Part shown: positions 1-8,639 of the stretch, piece after piece | How the letters are laid out: the number at the start of each line of letters is the position of its first letter | Numbering within the stretch: position 1 is the stretch's first letter | DNA from: Brevundimonas sp. NIBR10 | Lineage (GTDB): Bacteria; Pseudomonadota; Alphaproteobacteria; Caulobacterales; Caulobacteraceae | Assembly: GCF_027912515.1 (NCBI RefSeq) | Contig: NZ_CP115464.1 | Coordinates: 434,001 to 498,000 of the forward strand | Length of the DNA stretch: 64,000 nucleotides | Direction of reading: 5' to 3' | Translations under genes and position numbers: made by a program | The notes under the pieces: generated by a model | The model's database searches: none | Seen by the model: the letters and a program-made list of their open reading frames with translations, nothing else | Told to the model about the DNA's origin: nothing

Positions 1-818
1 CGGTGCAGGAAGGCGACCTCAAGGCGCGCGCCCAGGTCCGCACCTCCGGCGATGAGCTCAACGAACTGGGACGCGGCCTGAACGGGATGCTGGACCGTCT
101 GGAGGCCTCCATGGCCTCGATCCGTCACGCCGGGGATGCCGTGGCCCACGACCTGCGCTCGCCCCTGACCCGGATGCGGGCCAAGCTGGAGGTCGCCCTG
201 ATCGACGCCGATTCCGGCAAGGTTTCGGGCGTGGAGGCCCTGGAGGTCGCCCTGGCCGAGACCGATCACCTGCTCAAGACCTTCAACACCGTGCTCGCCA
301 TCGCCCGGCTTCAGGCGGGGGGTGCGCCCGACCCCGTCGTGTTCGACGCCGCAGACCTCGCCGCCGACATGGCCGAGCTTTACGAGCCCGCCGCCGAGGA
401 CAAGGGGCTGGAATTCTCCGCCGAGATCGAGCGCGGCCTGATGATCGAGGGCAACCAGCCCTTCCTGGCCCAGGCCCTGGCCAACGTCATCGACAACGCC
501 ATCAAATACACGCCCAGCGGCGGCGCGGTGATGCTGCGCGCGCGTCGGCGATCCTCGGGCGACATCGAATACTCGGTCACCGACACCGGCCCCGGCGTGC
601 CCGAGGCCGACCGTGGCCGCGTCATCGATCGGTTCGTCCGCCTCGACAACAGCCGCACCGAGGCCGGGTCGGGCCTCGGCCTGTCCCTGGTGTCCGCCGT
701 GCTGGAGGCCCATTCCGGCCGCGTCCAGCTCGACGAAGGCCCCGGTGCCTATGGCGGCTTCGGCCCCGGCCTGAGGGTGGCCCTCGTTCTGCCGCCTGCG
801 ACGGCGGCGGTCGCGTGA
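1..818 (+). CDS. Sensor histidine kinase, C-terminal part (cut by window edge)
   Basis: This is the cytoplasmic part of a two-component sensor kinase; the start lies left of the window. Counting from the first in-frame GTG at position 3, the end of a HAMP linker covers residues 1-35. The H-box is AVAHDLRSPLTRMR with phospho-acceptor His49, followed by the N-box NVIDNAIKYTP (about 161-171), the G1 box DTGPG (194-198) and the G2 box GSGLGLSLV (222-230). All ATP-binding boxes are intact, so the kinase should be active. Its stop overlaps the glnE start by 4 nt (GTGA), which suggests translational coupling. The partner response regulator is presumably upstream, outside the window, and the signal cannot be inferred. 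Confidence 0.92.
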   Translation, partial: VQEGDLKARAQVRTSGDELNELGRGLNGMLDRLEASMASIRHAGDAVAHDLRSPLTRMRAKLEVALIDADSGKVSGVEALEVALAETDHLLKTFNTVLAIARLQAGGAPDPVVFDAADLAADMAELYEPAAEDKGLEFSAEIERGLMIEGNQPFLAQALANVIDNAIKYTPSGGAVMLRARRRSSGDIEYSVTDTGPGVPEADRGRVIDRFVRLDNSRTEAGSGLGLSLVSAVLEAHSGRVQLDEGPGAYGGFGPGLRVALVLPPATAAVA

Positions 819-3691
819 TCGGCCCGCTCGTCGATCGTCTCGTCCCCTGCGGACCCGTGCTGAACCCCGAGGTCGCCGCCCGCGCCCAGGCCCGCCTCGC
901 CGAGGCCGCCGACATCGCCGGCTGGCGCGCCCTGTTCGACCGGGCCTGGCCTGCGCTGGAGCCGGTCTTCGCCGCCTCGCCCTACCTTTACGGCATCGCG
1001 CGACGCTGGCCCGAGCGGCTGAAGGCCATCCTCGAGGCCGATCCCGACGCCCGGCTGGCGGAGATCCTCGCCGAAACCGAGGCACTGACCGGCGGTGCCG
1101 ACGAGGCCCGCAAACCCCTGCGCCTGCTCAAGGCTGAACTGCACCTGCTGACCGCCCTGGCCGACCTCGGCGGCGTCTGGGATCTGGACCAGGTCACCAG
1201 CGCCCTCAGCCGCTTCGCCGACGCCGTCACCCACCGCGCCCTGTGCGCCGTGGCCCACGACCAGCGCGAGAAGGGCCGGCTGATCTCCGAAGCCGAAGAC
1301 CCCGGCGGCCCCATCCCCGGGCTGTTCGTCCTGGCCATGGGCAAGCACGGTGCCGACGAGCTCAACTATTCCAGCGACATCGACCTCAGCCTGTTCTTCG
1401 ACCCCGACGTCCTCGAACCGGCGCTCGCCCCCGGCGTCGAGGCGCAGGGCTTCGTCAACCGCGCGGCCCAGGCCCTGGCCTCCCTGCTCTCGGAACGGAC
1501 GGCCGACGGCTATGTCTTCCGCGTCGACCTGCGCCTGCGCCCCGACCCGTCCTCGACCCCGCCGGTGGTCACCACCCCCATGGCCCTGGCCTATTACGAA
1601 TCGGTCGGCCAGAACTGGGAGCGCGCCGCCTTCATCAAGGCCCGCTGCGTCGCCGGCGACCGGCGCGCCGCCGCCGACTTTCTCAAGGCCCTGATCCCCT
1701 TCGTCTGGCGCCGCAGCCTGGATTATCAGGCCGTCCTCGACATCCAGTCGATCAAGCGACAGATCCACGCCCACAAGACCGGCGAGGGCATGGTCGCCAT
1801 GGGGGCCAATCTGAAACTGGGCCGCGGCGGCATACGCGAGATCGAATTCTATGCCCAGACTCAACAGTTGATTCTCGGTGGCCGCGACCCCCGCCTGCGC
1901 TGCCCCCGCACCGAGGCCGCCCTGGCCGCGCTCGCCGGCGCCGGCCATATCCCGATCGAGGTCGCCTGGGAGCTGACCCAGGCCTATCGCGAGCTGCGGG
2001 CCCTGGAACATCGGGTCCAGATGCTGGACGACGAACAGACCCATTCCCTGCCGATCGACGGCACCCGCCGCGCCGCCGTCGCCGTCCTGGCCGGAGAGGG
2101 CGACCTCGCGGCCTTCGACGCCGGGGTCGAGGCCCTGCTGGTCGGGGTCAATCGCCGCTACGGCGAACTGTTCGAAGGCGAAGAGGACCTGTCCTCGTCC
2201 TGGGGCAGTCTGGTCTTCACGGGCGTGGACAACGACCCGGAGACACTCAAGACCCTGACGCGCATGGGTTTCACCGAGCCTGCTTCCGTCTCCGACACCA
2301 TCCGCAGCTGGCACCACGGCCGGATCGGCGCGACCCGGTCGGCGCGGGGCCGCGAGTTGTTCACCCGCCTGGCCCCCAAGCTGCTGGAAGCCGTGGCGGC
2401 GACCGGATCGCCCGACGCCGCCTTCCGCCGCTTCGGCGTCTTCTTCTCGGGCATGAGCTCGGGGGTCCAGGTCCAGGCCCTGTTCCTGAACCAGCCCCAG
2501 CTGTTCGAGATGATCGTCGGCGTCATGGCCTTCGCCCCCCGGCTGGCCCGGACGCTCGGCCGCTATCCGGCCGCGCTGGATTCCATGCTGGACGCCCGGT
2601 TCCAGACCCCCCTCGGCCCCAACACCGGCCTGTTCGACCAGATGGAGGCCGAGGCCCGCGCCGCCGGCGATTTCGAGGGAGCCATGAACGCCGTCCGCCG
2701 CCTGCACCGCGAGCAGCAGTTCCGCATCGGGGTCCAGACCCTGACCGGCCGGATCGGGCCCGAGGCCGCGGGACTGGGCTTCACCAACCTGGCCGACGCG
2801 GTCATGCGCACCCTGGCCGATGCGGCGCTCAATGAGACCGTCCGTCTGGGTGGGGCCATGCTGGGCGCGGTCGCGGTGATCGCGCTCGGCAAGGCCGGGT
2901 CGCGCGAGATGACGGCCGGCTCGGACCTCGACCTGATGACCGTCTATGACGCCCCGCCCGAGGCGACCTCGGCGTCGAAAGGCTGGACCGCCGACGTCTT
3001 CAACATCCGCTTCACCCAGAGGCTGATCTCGGCCCTGTCGGCCCATACCGCTGAGGGGGGCCTGTACGAGGTCGACATGCGGTTGAGGCCGTCGGGATCG
3101 AAAGGGCCGGTGTCGGTGCCCCTGTCTGCCTTCGCCGACTACTATGCGACCGAGGCCGCGACCTGGGAGTTCATGGCCCTGACTCGCGCCCGCGTCGCCT
3201 GGGCCAGCGATCCGGACTTCGGCGCCCGGGTCACGGCCGGGATCGAGGCGGCCCTGCGTCGGCCCCGCCCCGGCATCGACGTCGCCGCCGACATCCGGGC
3301 CATGCGCTCGCTGATGGAGCGGGAACGCCGCCCGTCCGGTTTCTGGGACCTGAAACTGTCACCGGGCGGCCTGGTCGACGCCGAGTTCGTCGGCCAGTAC
3401 CGCCAGCTCCAGGCCGCCGCGTCCGGCGGCCCCCTGACCGTTCGCACCCTCGACCAGCTGGCCAACGACCCGGCCCTTGCCGAGGCCTGGCGGTTGCAAC
3501 AGCGGCTGGGCCAGCTGTTCGCCGTCGCCTTCGACGACAAGCCGGACCCCGATACCGAGTCCACCGCCTTCCGTCGGCGTCTGGCCGAGGCGGCCGGAGA
3601 GACCGGTTTCGAGGCCCTGATCGCGCGTCTGGAGCGCACGCGTCGCGAGGCCCGCGCGGCCTTCGACACCGTCCTGCCGGCCCCGCAATAG
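815..3691 (+). CDS. glnE: Bifunctional glutamine synthetase adenylyltransferase/deadenylyltransferase
   Basis: GlnE attaches AMP to, and removes it from, glutamine synthetase according to nitrogen state signalled by PII. The product is 958 aa, close to the usual length of about 950. The two nucleotidyltransferase halves are visible: the N-terminal motif NYSSDIDLSLFFD near residue 185 and the C-terminal motif AGSDLDLMTVYD near residue 700. The GTG start overlaps the kinase stop by 4 nt, so the gene is probably co-translated with the upstream sensor kinase. The kinase-glnE pairing is notable, but nothing in the sequence shows that the kinase senses nitrogen. The following gene starts about 80 nt downstream and belongs to a separate unit. 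Confidence 0.96.
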   Translation: MIGPLVDRLVPCGPVLNPEVAARAQARLAEAADIAGWRALFDRAWPALEPVFAASPYLYGIARRWPERLKAILEADPDARLAEILAETEALTGGADEARKPLRLLKAELHLLTALADLGGVWDLDQVTSALSRFADAVTHRALCAVAHDQREKGRLISEAEDPGGPIPGLFVLAMGKHGADELNYSSDIDLSLFFDPDVLEPALAPGVEAQGFVNRAAQALASLLSERTADGYVFRVDLRLRPDPSSTPPVVTTPMALAYYESVGQNWERAAFIKARCVAGDRRAAADFLKALIPFVWRRSLDYQAVLDIQSIKRQIHAHKTGEGMVAMGANLKLGRGGIREIEFYAQTQQLILGGRDPRLRCPRTEAALAALAGAGHIPIEVAWELTQAYRELRALEHRVQMLDDEQTHSLPIDGTRRAAVAVLAGEGDLAAFDAGVEALLVGVNRRYGELFEGEEDLSSSWGSLVFTGVDNDPETLKTLTRMGFTEPASVSDTIRSWHHGRIGATRSARGRELFTRLAPKLLEAVAATGSPDAAFRRFGVFFSGMSSGVQVQALFLNQPQLFEMIVGVMAFAPRLARTLGRYPAALDSMLDARFQTPLGPNTGLFDQMEAEARAAGDFEGAMNAVRRLHREQQFRIGVQTLTGRIGPEAAGLGFTNLADAVMRTLADAALNETVRLGGAMLGAVAVIALGKAGSREMTAGSDLDLMTVYDAPPEATSASKGWTADVFNIRFTQRLISALSAHTAEGGLYEVDMRLRPSGSKGPVSVPLSAFADYYATEAATWEFMALTRARVAWASDPDFGARVTAGIEAALRRPRPGIDVAADIRAMRSLMERERRPSGFWDLKLSPGGLVDAEFVGQYRQLQAAASGGPLTVRTLDQLANDPALAEAWRLQQRLGQLFAVAFDDKPDPDTESTAFRRRLAEAAGETGFEALIARLERTRREARAAFDTVLPAPQ

Positions 3692-3773
3692 GCCCCGCGA
3701 CGGATTCGTCGTCGATCCGTCGTTGAACGGTACAGGTGGGCAATCGGGTCATGGACCCATGGGAGACTTGCAG

Positions 3774-4529
3774 ATGAGCAGATTTGGTTTCGCCGGCGTG
3801 GCCGCTGTGTCGCTCGCCGCCCTTCTGGCCGGATCGGCCATGGCCCAGACGTCCGCGCCTCAGGGCCCGGCGGCGGCCCGACAGGCCCGTCTGGATCCCG
3901 ACGCCGACGGCAAGATCAGCCAGGCCGAGTTCGTCCAGGCCCGCACGGCCCGCCTCACCGCGTTGGACACCGACCGCGACGGCCAGGTCACGGCCGCCGA
4001 ACGCCAGGCCGGACGTCAGGCGATGCGCGCGACCCGCGCCGCCGCCCGCTTCGACCGGCTGGATGCCGACAAGAACGGCGAGATCAGCCGCTCCGAGTTC
4101 GACTCAGCCCGCACCGCCCGCGCCGAGGCCCCCCGTCAGGCCCGCCGGGGTGACGGCCGTCGCGCCCAACGCATGCACAATGCACGCCCCGGCGGTGCCC
4201 GCTGGGCCCAACGCGCCGAACGCCGCATGAACCGGACGCCGGGCCGCGCCTCTGAGACCCGCCCGGCCGCCGTCGTCATCGCCGACGTCCAGACCCGCGC
4301 CGCCGCCAACTTCACCCGTCTGGACAAGGACAACGACGGCTTCCTGACCGCCCCCGAGGTCATGGGCCGTCGCGCCATGGCCGGTCATCGCATGGGTCGT
4401 GCCGCGCATCGCATGGGTGCCGGCCGCATGGCCCCCCCCCGCATGGCTCAGCGCATGAACCGACCCATGCATCGCCAGATGCACGCCCCCGCCGTTACGC
4501 CATCGCCTTCCGCCCCCGCTTCGGAGTAG
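3774..4529 (+). CDS. Exported EF-hand protein with Met/His/Arg-rich C-terminus
   Basis: This is a predicted periplasmic Ca2+-binding protein of 251 aa. The start at 3774 is chosen because GGGAGA lies 8 nt upstream and the first residues form a clean signal peptide ending at AMAQ (about residues 1-25). Four EF-hand-type loops are visible: DPDADGKISQAE (41-52), DTDRDGQVTAAE (65-76), DADKNGEISRSE (97-108) and DKDNDGFLTAPE (184-195). From about 197 to 238 the sequence is dominated by Met, His and Arg, with repeated HRMG and RMA units, which could also bind soft metals. The coding sequence contains a run of nine C at 4432-4440, a place to check for sequencing error. It lies directly upstream of the ECF sigma operon. 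The specific role is unknown. Confidence 0.85.
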   Translation: MSRFGFAGVAAVSLAALLAGSAMAQTSAPQGPAAARQARLDPDADGKISQAEFVQARTARLTALDTDRDGQVTAAERQAGRQAMRATRAAARFDRLDADKNGEISRSEFDSARTARAEAPRQARRGDGRRAQRMHNARPGGARWAQRAERRMNRTPGRASETRPAAVVIADVQTRAAANFTRLDKDNDGFLTAPEVMGRRAMAGHRMGRAAHRMGAGRMAPPRMAQRMNRPMHRQMHAPAVTPSPSAPASE

Positions 4530-4592
4530 TCAGGGTGGCGCGGGAGGCCCGGATGTCGCCGGTCCCAGCCTTGGACAGAGGAAGAGGCCGGA

Positions 4593-5168
4593 TTGGCTCT
4601 GAGCGCCGACCCCGACGAGGATCTGGTGCGCCGCGTGGGTCAGGGCGACCCTGCGGCCATCCAGGCCATGGTGGCGCGCAAGCTCCCGCGCATGCTGGCC
4701 CTGGCGCAGCGCATGCTGGGCGATCCGGTCGAGGCCGAGGATGTGGCGCAGGAAGCCATGCTCCGGGCCTGGAAACAGGCCCCGCGCTGGGTGCCGGGCA
4801 AGGCACGTTTCGACACCTGGCTGCACCGGGTGGGGCTCAACCTCTGCTACGACCGGCTGCGGCGCCGCCGCGAGGTGCCGACCGAGACCCCGCCCGATCG
4901 TCCCGACGACGGCCCGGCCCCGGATCAGGGTCTGCTCAGCGCCGAGCTGGGCGTCCGGGTCGATGCCGCGCTGAGGCGGTTGCCGGACCGGCAGCGCGAG
5001 GCCATCGTGCTGTGCCACTATCAGGAGCTCGGCAATATCGAGGCCGCCTCCCTGATGGAGGTCAGCGTCGAGGCGCTGGAAAGTTTGCTGTCGCGCGGTC
5101 GCCGCACCCTGCGACAGACCCTGGCGGATCTCGGACCCGCCGCCGGGCGGGGGGTTGAACGAGGATGA
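4593..5168 (+). CDS. ECF-type RNA polymerase sigma factor
   Basis: This is a sigma-70 family extracytoplasmic-function sigma factor of 191 aa. Region 2 spans about residues 25-92, with the DNA-melting segment ending in NLCYDRLRRRR; region 4 spans about 124-176 (LPDRQREAIVLCHYQELGN and SRGRRTLRQTL). The start is TTG at 4593, preceded by a purine-rich AGAGGAAGAGG; no suitable ATG occurs before region 2. It is the first gene of a three-gene operon joined by ATGA overlaps (stop overlapping the next ATG at 5165). The arrangement sigma, small membrane protein, CpxP/CnrX-like protein resembles the CnrYXH-type metal-response design, so control by the membrane partners is likely but inferred. Confidence 0.9.
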   Translation: MALSADPDEDLVRRVGQGDPAAIQAMVARKLPRMLALAQRMLGDPVEAEDVAQEAMLRAWKQAPRWVPGKARFDTWLHRVGLNLCYDRLRRRREVPTETPPDRPDDGPAPDQGLLSAELGVRVDAALRRLPDRQREAIVLCHYQELGNIEAASLMEVSVEALESLLSRGRRTLRQTLADLGPAAGRGVERG

Positions 5169-5596
5169 CGATGACGACCGACAGGCTGAAAGCCCTGACC
5201 GAGGCCTATGGTGCCGACCCACGTCGCTGGCCCCAGGCCGAGCGCGAGACCGCGCGTGCCGTCGTGGCGCGTGACGGCGACTCCGCCCGTCTCCTGCTGT
5301 CCGACGCCGACCGCATCGATGGGGCGCTCGACGCCTCGCCCCGACCCGTCGTCTCGACCGCCCTGCGCGACCGGGTCCTGGCCTCTGCCGTCGCGGCCGG
5401 ACTGACGCCGAAACAGGCGCGTCGGATCTGGGATCGGCTGGTGGTCTGGTTCGCAGCCGGCTGGGCCGCAGCGGCCTGCGCGGGGGTCGTCGCCGGGGTC
5501 AATCTGACCAGCCATCTGACCGCCGACGACCAGACCGACGCCGTCATCTCCCAGTCGATGTCGGGCGTCGTCGACGACACCGAGGTGCTGGGATGA
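5165..5596 (+). CDS. Small single-pass membrane protein, candidate anti-sigma factor
   Basis: This 143-aa protein has a charged N-terminal cytoplasmic-looking region of about 90 residues, one hydrophobic segment at about 92-114 (beginning LVVWFAAGWAAAACAG) and a short acidic C-terminus of about 28 residues. I recognise no named domain. Size, topology and position directly after an ECF sigma gene, overlapping it by ATGA, fit a membrane anti-sigma factor, a role usually played by the gene in this position. That function is an inference from context. The stop overlaps the ATG of the next gene at 5593, so the three proteins are probably made in fixed ratio. Confidence 0.82.
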   Translation: MTMTTDRLKALTEAYGADPRRWPQAERETARAVVARDGDSARLLLSDADRIDGALDASPRPVVSTALRDRVLASAVAAGLTPKQARRIWDRLVVWFAAGWAAAACAGVVAGVNLTSHLTADDQTDAVISQSMSGVVDDTEVLG

Positions 5597-6078
5597 CGGG
5601 CCGCACCCTCAAGATCGCCCTGGCCCTGTCGGTCGCGCTGAATGTCTTCGGCCTGGCCGGTGGCGTCGCGGCCTGGGTGGCGCGCGAGAAGGTCGAACAA
5701 CGCACCGGCGCGCCCTCGCAACCGGGCCGACCCGGCTTCCGCCAGATCATGGACGGCCTCGACCCCGCCGTCCGCGACCGCGTCCGCACCACCTTCCGCA
5801 CCGCCGCCCAGGCGGCCCGGCCCGACTTCCAGGCCTCGCGCGAGGCCCGCCAGGCCGCCATCGCCCTGGCCGCCTCCCCGAACGGCGACCCGGCCCAGGT
5901 CGCGGCCCTGCTGGACCAGTCCCGCGCCGCCGAGATCCGCGGCCGCGAACGGATGGAACGCGACGTCGTCCCCCTGTTCGCCACCCTGAGCCCCGCCGAC
6001 CGCCAGTCCCTGTCGGTACTTCTCAACAAGCGCAGCCGCAACGACGGCCCGCGCGAAGGCGGCGGCGAGAAGAAGTAG
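5593..6078 (+). CDS. CpxP/CnrX-like periplasmic (heavy-metal sensor) protein
   Basis: The 161-aa product has one N-terminal membrane segment (about 7-30) followed by a helical periplasmic domain rich in Arg, Ala and Gln. This is the architecture of the heavy-metal-resistance/Spy/CnrX family, in which the domain senses metal or unfolded envelope protein. Motif-like stretches are FRQIMDGLDPAVRDRVRTTF and LFATLSPADRQSLSVLL, the latter close to the LTPEQR-type element of CpxP relatives. No His-rich metal site is obvious. It is translationally coupled to the preceding membrane protein. Likely role: periplasmic input to the sigma/anti-sigma pair, by analogy with CnrX. Confidence 0.78.
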   Translation: MTGRTLKIALALSVALNVFGLAGGVAAWVAREKVEQRTGAPSQPGRPGFRQIMDGLDPAVRDRVRTTFRTAAQAARPDFQASREARQAAIALAASPNGDPAQVAALLDQSRAAEIRGRERMERDVVPLFATLSPADRQSLSVLLNKRSRNDGPREGGGEKK

Positions 6079-6931
6079 TAGGGCGCGCCTTTTCTTCCCC
6101 CGCTTGCGGGGGAAAGCGATCCGTCGTCGAGCGCAGCGAGACCAGGACCGATGGGGGAAGTCTTTCTTCTTCGCCCTGCGTGACACAGCCCCCATCGTCG
6201 CTGTTCTCGCTTCGCTCGAAGACGCGACCGTCGTCCGACCGGCTTCGCCGCTCGTTCCTCCACCCCCGCTGCGCGGGAGAAGAAGAAATCCGGCTCGTCC
6301 GACGCCTCGAAGTTGCGAACCTCGAGCCACCAATCCCTTGCCCTGCAACGGATTGGAGATTTTTCGGCCCCTCGAACGCGCCCAGGGTTCAAAGCCCCTT
6401 ATGATGCTTCCCGTCCCGTCGCGGGGAAGGGCGCAAGGCCTTGCGATCTTGTTGCGGCGGGGGTGTGTGGAGCGGGATCGGTACCGGTCGCGTCACGGTC
6501 GTAAGCGCCCGTGTCAGGCCGAGGCCGAACAAAGGGTCTGGCGCAGAGAGTCGGATCGATCAGGGGACGGGCACGCAAGGCGCCCGCCTTCCCGCCGGGG
6601 GCGCGGTAGCGGCAAGGGGTTAACACCCCCGCTGGTTCGAGCGATCGAGCCGTACAGCTCCCGGAAAACCACGCACGCGGAGCGACGACGCGATGCCGAA
6701 ACATACTCTCTCTACGGTCACCGGGCGTCGCGCCCGGCGCTCCGCCGGCCCTTTCCATCACTTCAGCGCCTCGGCGCGTGAGGGCAAAGAGGTGTGTGTG
6801 TGGTGGGTGATCAGTGGCTGGTGATTTGTGGTTGCTGCATCTGGCAGCGCGCCCGGCTGGGGACGTCGTCGTGGCGTCGAGGATGCGACAACCACTAATC
6901 ATGCAGAAAGGAGGAGCGATCCGACCCCGAC
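6079..6931. other. 853-nt stretch with no convincing gene
   Basis: No reading frame here has gene-like composition or a recognisable product. The left part (6091-6288) is an inverted-repeat element described separately. The remainder holds a short GC hairpin at 6721-6737 (CCGGGCG, loop TCG, CGCCCGG) and a GT tract near 6791-6804. No tRNA or rRNA sequence was seen. It separates the sigma operon from the convergent Anbu operon. Confidence 0.6.
6091..6288. repeat. Inverted-repeat (MITE-like) intergenic element
   Basis: The left end TTTCTTCCCCCGCTTGCGGG forms a hairpin with its own G run, and the right end (CCCCCGCTGCGCGGGAGAAG, then AAGAAA) is its near reverse complement. The interior repeats the theme (CGAGCGCAGCGAGACC; CTCGCTTCGCTCGAAG). 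No transposase frame is inside. The layout matches the element at 61425-61567, so both probably belong to one family of small non-coding elements. Confidence 0.6.
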
Positions 6932-7708
6932 CTAGCTGACGATGGAAATATTCGGCCGACCCGCCGTCTGGGGTTCCAGCCACGGCGGGGCGGGCATGGC
7001 GCGGTGGGCCTGGGCGAGGGCCTCGGACCAGCGGCGGCCCAGGTCCTTGAAATAGGGGTCGTCGCTCTCGATGCGGCGTTGGTGGCCGTGCAGGCTGTCG
7101 CGGTTGATGACCACCATGTCGAAGGGGGGCCCCACGGCGACGTTGGAGCGGATCGTCGAATCGAACGAGATCAGCCCCAGCTTGACCGCCTCGGCCATCG
7201 GGGTGTCGGGCCGCAACGCCCGGTCAAGAATGGGCTTGCCGTACTTGAGCTCGCCGATCTGCAGATAGGGGGTGTCCAGGCCGCACTCGATGAAATTGCC
7301 CTGGGCATAGATCAGGTACAGCCCCATCCTGCCGCCCCGGATCTGGCCGCCCAGCAGCATCGAGGCCGTCACCTTGAGCGCATCGGCCGACAGGGAGGGA
7401 GCGATCTGGTTGCGTACCTGGTTCAGGGCATAACCGACCAGCTGGGCCGCGCGGAACAGGCTGGGGACGTTTTCCAGGGTCTCGACGTCGTCGTGGCCGG
7501 GCATCTTGATGCCCTCGGCGACCATGGCCAGGGCCGTCTGAGTCACCGACAGATTGCCGGCGGTCGAGATGGCGATGACCCGCTCGCCCGTGATCTCGGT
7601 CACGTGCAGTTTCTTGTAGGAGGAGATGTTGTCGACACCCGCATTCGTGCGCGTGTCGGCGATCATCGCCAATCCATCGTTCACCAGCATTCCGACGCAA
7701 TAGGTCAT
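6932..7708 (-). CDS. Anbu (proteasome-type Ntn-hydrolase) peptidase
   Basis: This is a 258-aa ancestral beta-subunit (Anbu/BPH) peptidase, a bacterial relative of HslV and 20S proteasome beta subunits that assembles into open ring-like or helical particles. The sequence starts MTYCVGMLVNDGLAMIADTR; removal of Met exposes Thr as the presumed nucleophile, with Asp18 and Lys33 matching the conserved Thr1/Asp17/Lys33-type active site. It is the last gene of the operon ATP-grasp, alpha-E, transglutaminase, Anbu, with a 91-nt gap before it. The neighbours are the ones predicted in the literature to ligate and cleave peptides, so Anbu would degrade or mature the tagged products. In vivo substrates of this family remain poorly defined. 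Confidence 0.92.
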   Translation of the reverse strand: MTYCVGMLVNDGLAMIADTRTNAGVDNISSYKKLHVTEITGERVIAISTAGNLSVTQTALAMVAEGIKMPGHDDVETLENVPSLFRAAQLVGYALNQVRNQIAPSLSADALKVTASMLLGGQIRGGRMGLYLIYAQGNFIECGLDTPYLQIGELKYGKPILDRALRPDTPMAEAVKLGLISFDSTIRSNVAVGPPFDMVVINRDSLHGHQRRIESDDPYFKDLGRRWSEALAQAHRAMPAPPWLEPQTAGRPNISIVS

Positions 7709-7799
7709 CGGCTCAGTTCAGACCCCCAAACGCACGACATCGCCGCAAGGACAGGAAACGCTAACAGATTCGTGTCGCACGGCGACCCTTGCCAAAGGG

Positions 7800-8636
7800 T
7801 CACCAACCAATTCCTTGCTGTTGCTGCTGAAGCTGTTGCATCTGGCGCACACGCAGGGCCACGGTCATGGTCTCCATCCCACCGCCATAGCTGGTCCCCC
7901 GGAACGGCGTGGCCCCCAGCGCATCCAGCCCCGAGGCCACCCGGACATAGTGTTCGGTGGGCGCGATCCCGTTGGCGGCGTCGAACCCGACCCAGCCCAG
8001 ATCCGGGACCCAGCCCTCGGCCCAGGCATGGGCCGCGTCCTGGTCTTCCAGCCCGTCGGTGCGGTGCAGATGGCCCGAGACGTAGCGTGCCGGGATGCCG
8101 ATGCGGCGGGCGCAGGCAATGAAGATCTGGGCGTGGTCCTGACACACACCCTTCTTCTGGGCGAAGGCGTCGGCGGCGGTGTGGTCGGCCGTGGTCGACC
8201 CGACCATGAAGGCCACCTCCTCGTGGATCATGGCCATCAGCCGGTGCAGCCGGGTCAGGTCGTCGCCCGGGCCCACCCGATCGGCGAAGGCGCGCAGGGC
8301 GTCGTCCGCATGGGTCAGCGGGCTGTCCCTCAGATAGACCCGCGGCGACAGCCGCTCGGGCACGCCCCGCAGGACGCCGCCGGTCTCGGTCGTCGCCACC
8401 TCGCCGGTGACCCGCACGGTCAGCCCCTCCGTCGGACGCTCGGTGTAGAGGGTGTGGACGATGTTGCCGAAGGAATCCTCGGCGCGGCGCAGCTTGGTGT
8501 CCACGTCGGTCTCGATCCGCCACTCCCGCACCTGCTGGCTCTCGGTCGAGCGCGGCGTGACGCGAAGGGTCTGGACGATGAACCGCGCCGGCCGGCTGTA
8601 GGAATAACGGGTTTCGTAGTCGATCCGGATACGCAT
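7800..8636 (-). CDS. Transglutaminase-like cysteine peptidase/amidase
   Basis: This 278-aa protein has an N-terminal beta-rich transglutaminase-associated domain (about 1-95) and a transglutaminase core. The catalytic triad is visible: Cys165 in GVCQDHAQIF, His203 in AAHAWAEGWV and Asp219 in GFDAANG. The family can cleave or form amide bonds. A Gln-rich tail (MQQLQQQQQG) ends the protein. The start is 3 nt downstream of the alpha-E gene, giving a tight operon. In such Anbu clusters it is thought to act on peptides made by the ATP-grasp partner; this is inferred from known gene neighbourhoods. No signal peptide is present, so it is cytoplasmic. Confidence 0.93.
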   Translation of the reverse strand: MRIRIDYETRYSYSRPARFIVQTLRVTPRSTESQQVREWRIETDVDTKLRRAEDSFGNIVHTLYTERPTEGLTVRVTGEVATTETGGVLRGVPERLSPRVYLRDSPLTHADDALRAFADRVGPGDDLTRLHRLMAMIHEEVAFMVGSTTADHTAADAFAQKKGVCQDHAQIFIACARRIGIPARYVSGHLHRTDGLEDQDAAHAWAEGWVPDLGWVGFDAANGIAPTEHYVRVASGLDALGATPFRGTSYGGGMETMTVALRVRQMQQLQQQQQGIGW

Positions 8637-8639
8637 GAT

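Noticed and set aside
749..3046. Long open reading frame antisense to glnE (765 codons)
   Set aside because: It is a mirror frame of a GC-rich gene with GC at third positions; the encoded Gly/Arg/Gln-rich sequence has no family signature and no ribosome-binding site.
6399..6983. Minus-strand 194-codon frame in the gap upstream of the Anbu stop
   Set aside because: Composition is irregular, it overlaps the Anbu 3' end, and it has no recognisable domain; treated as non-coding.
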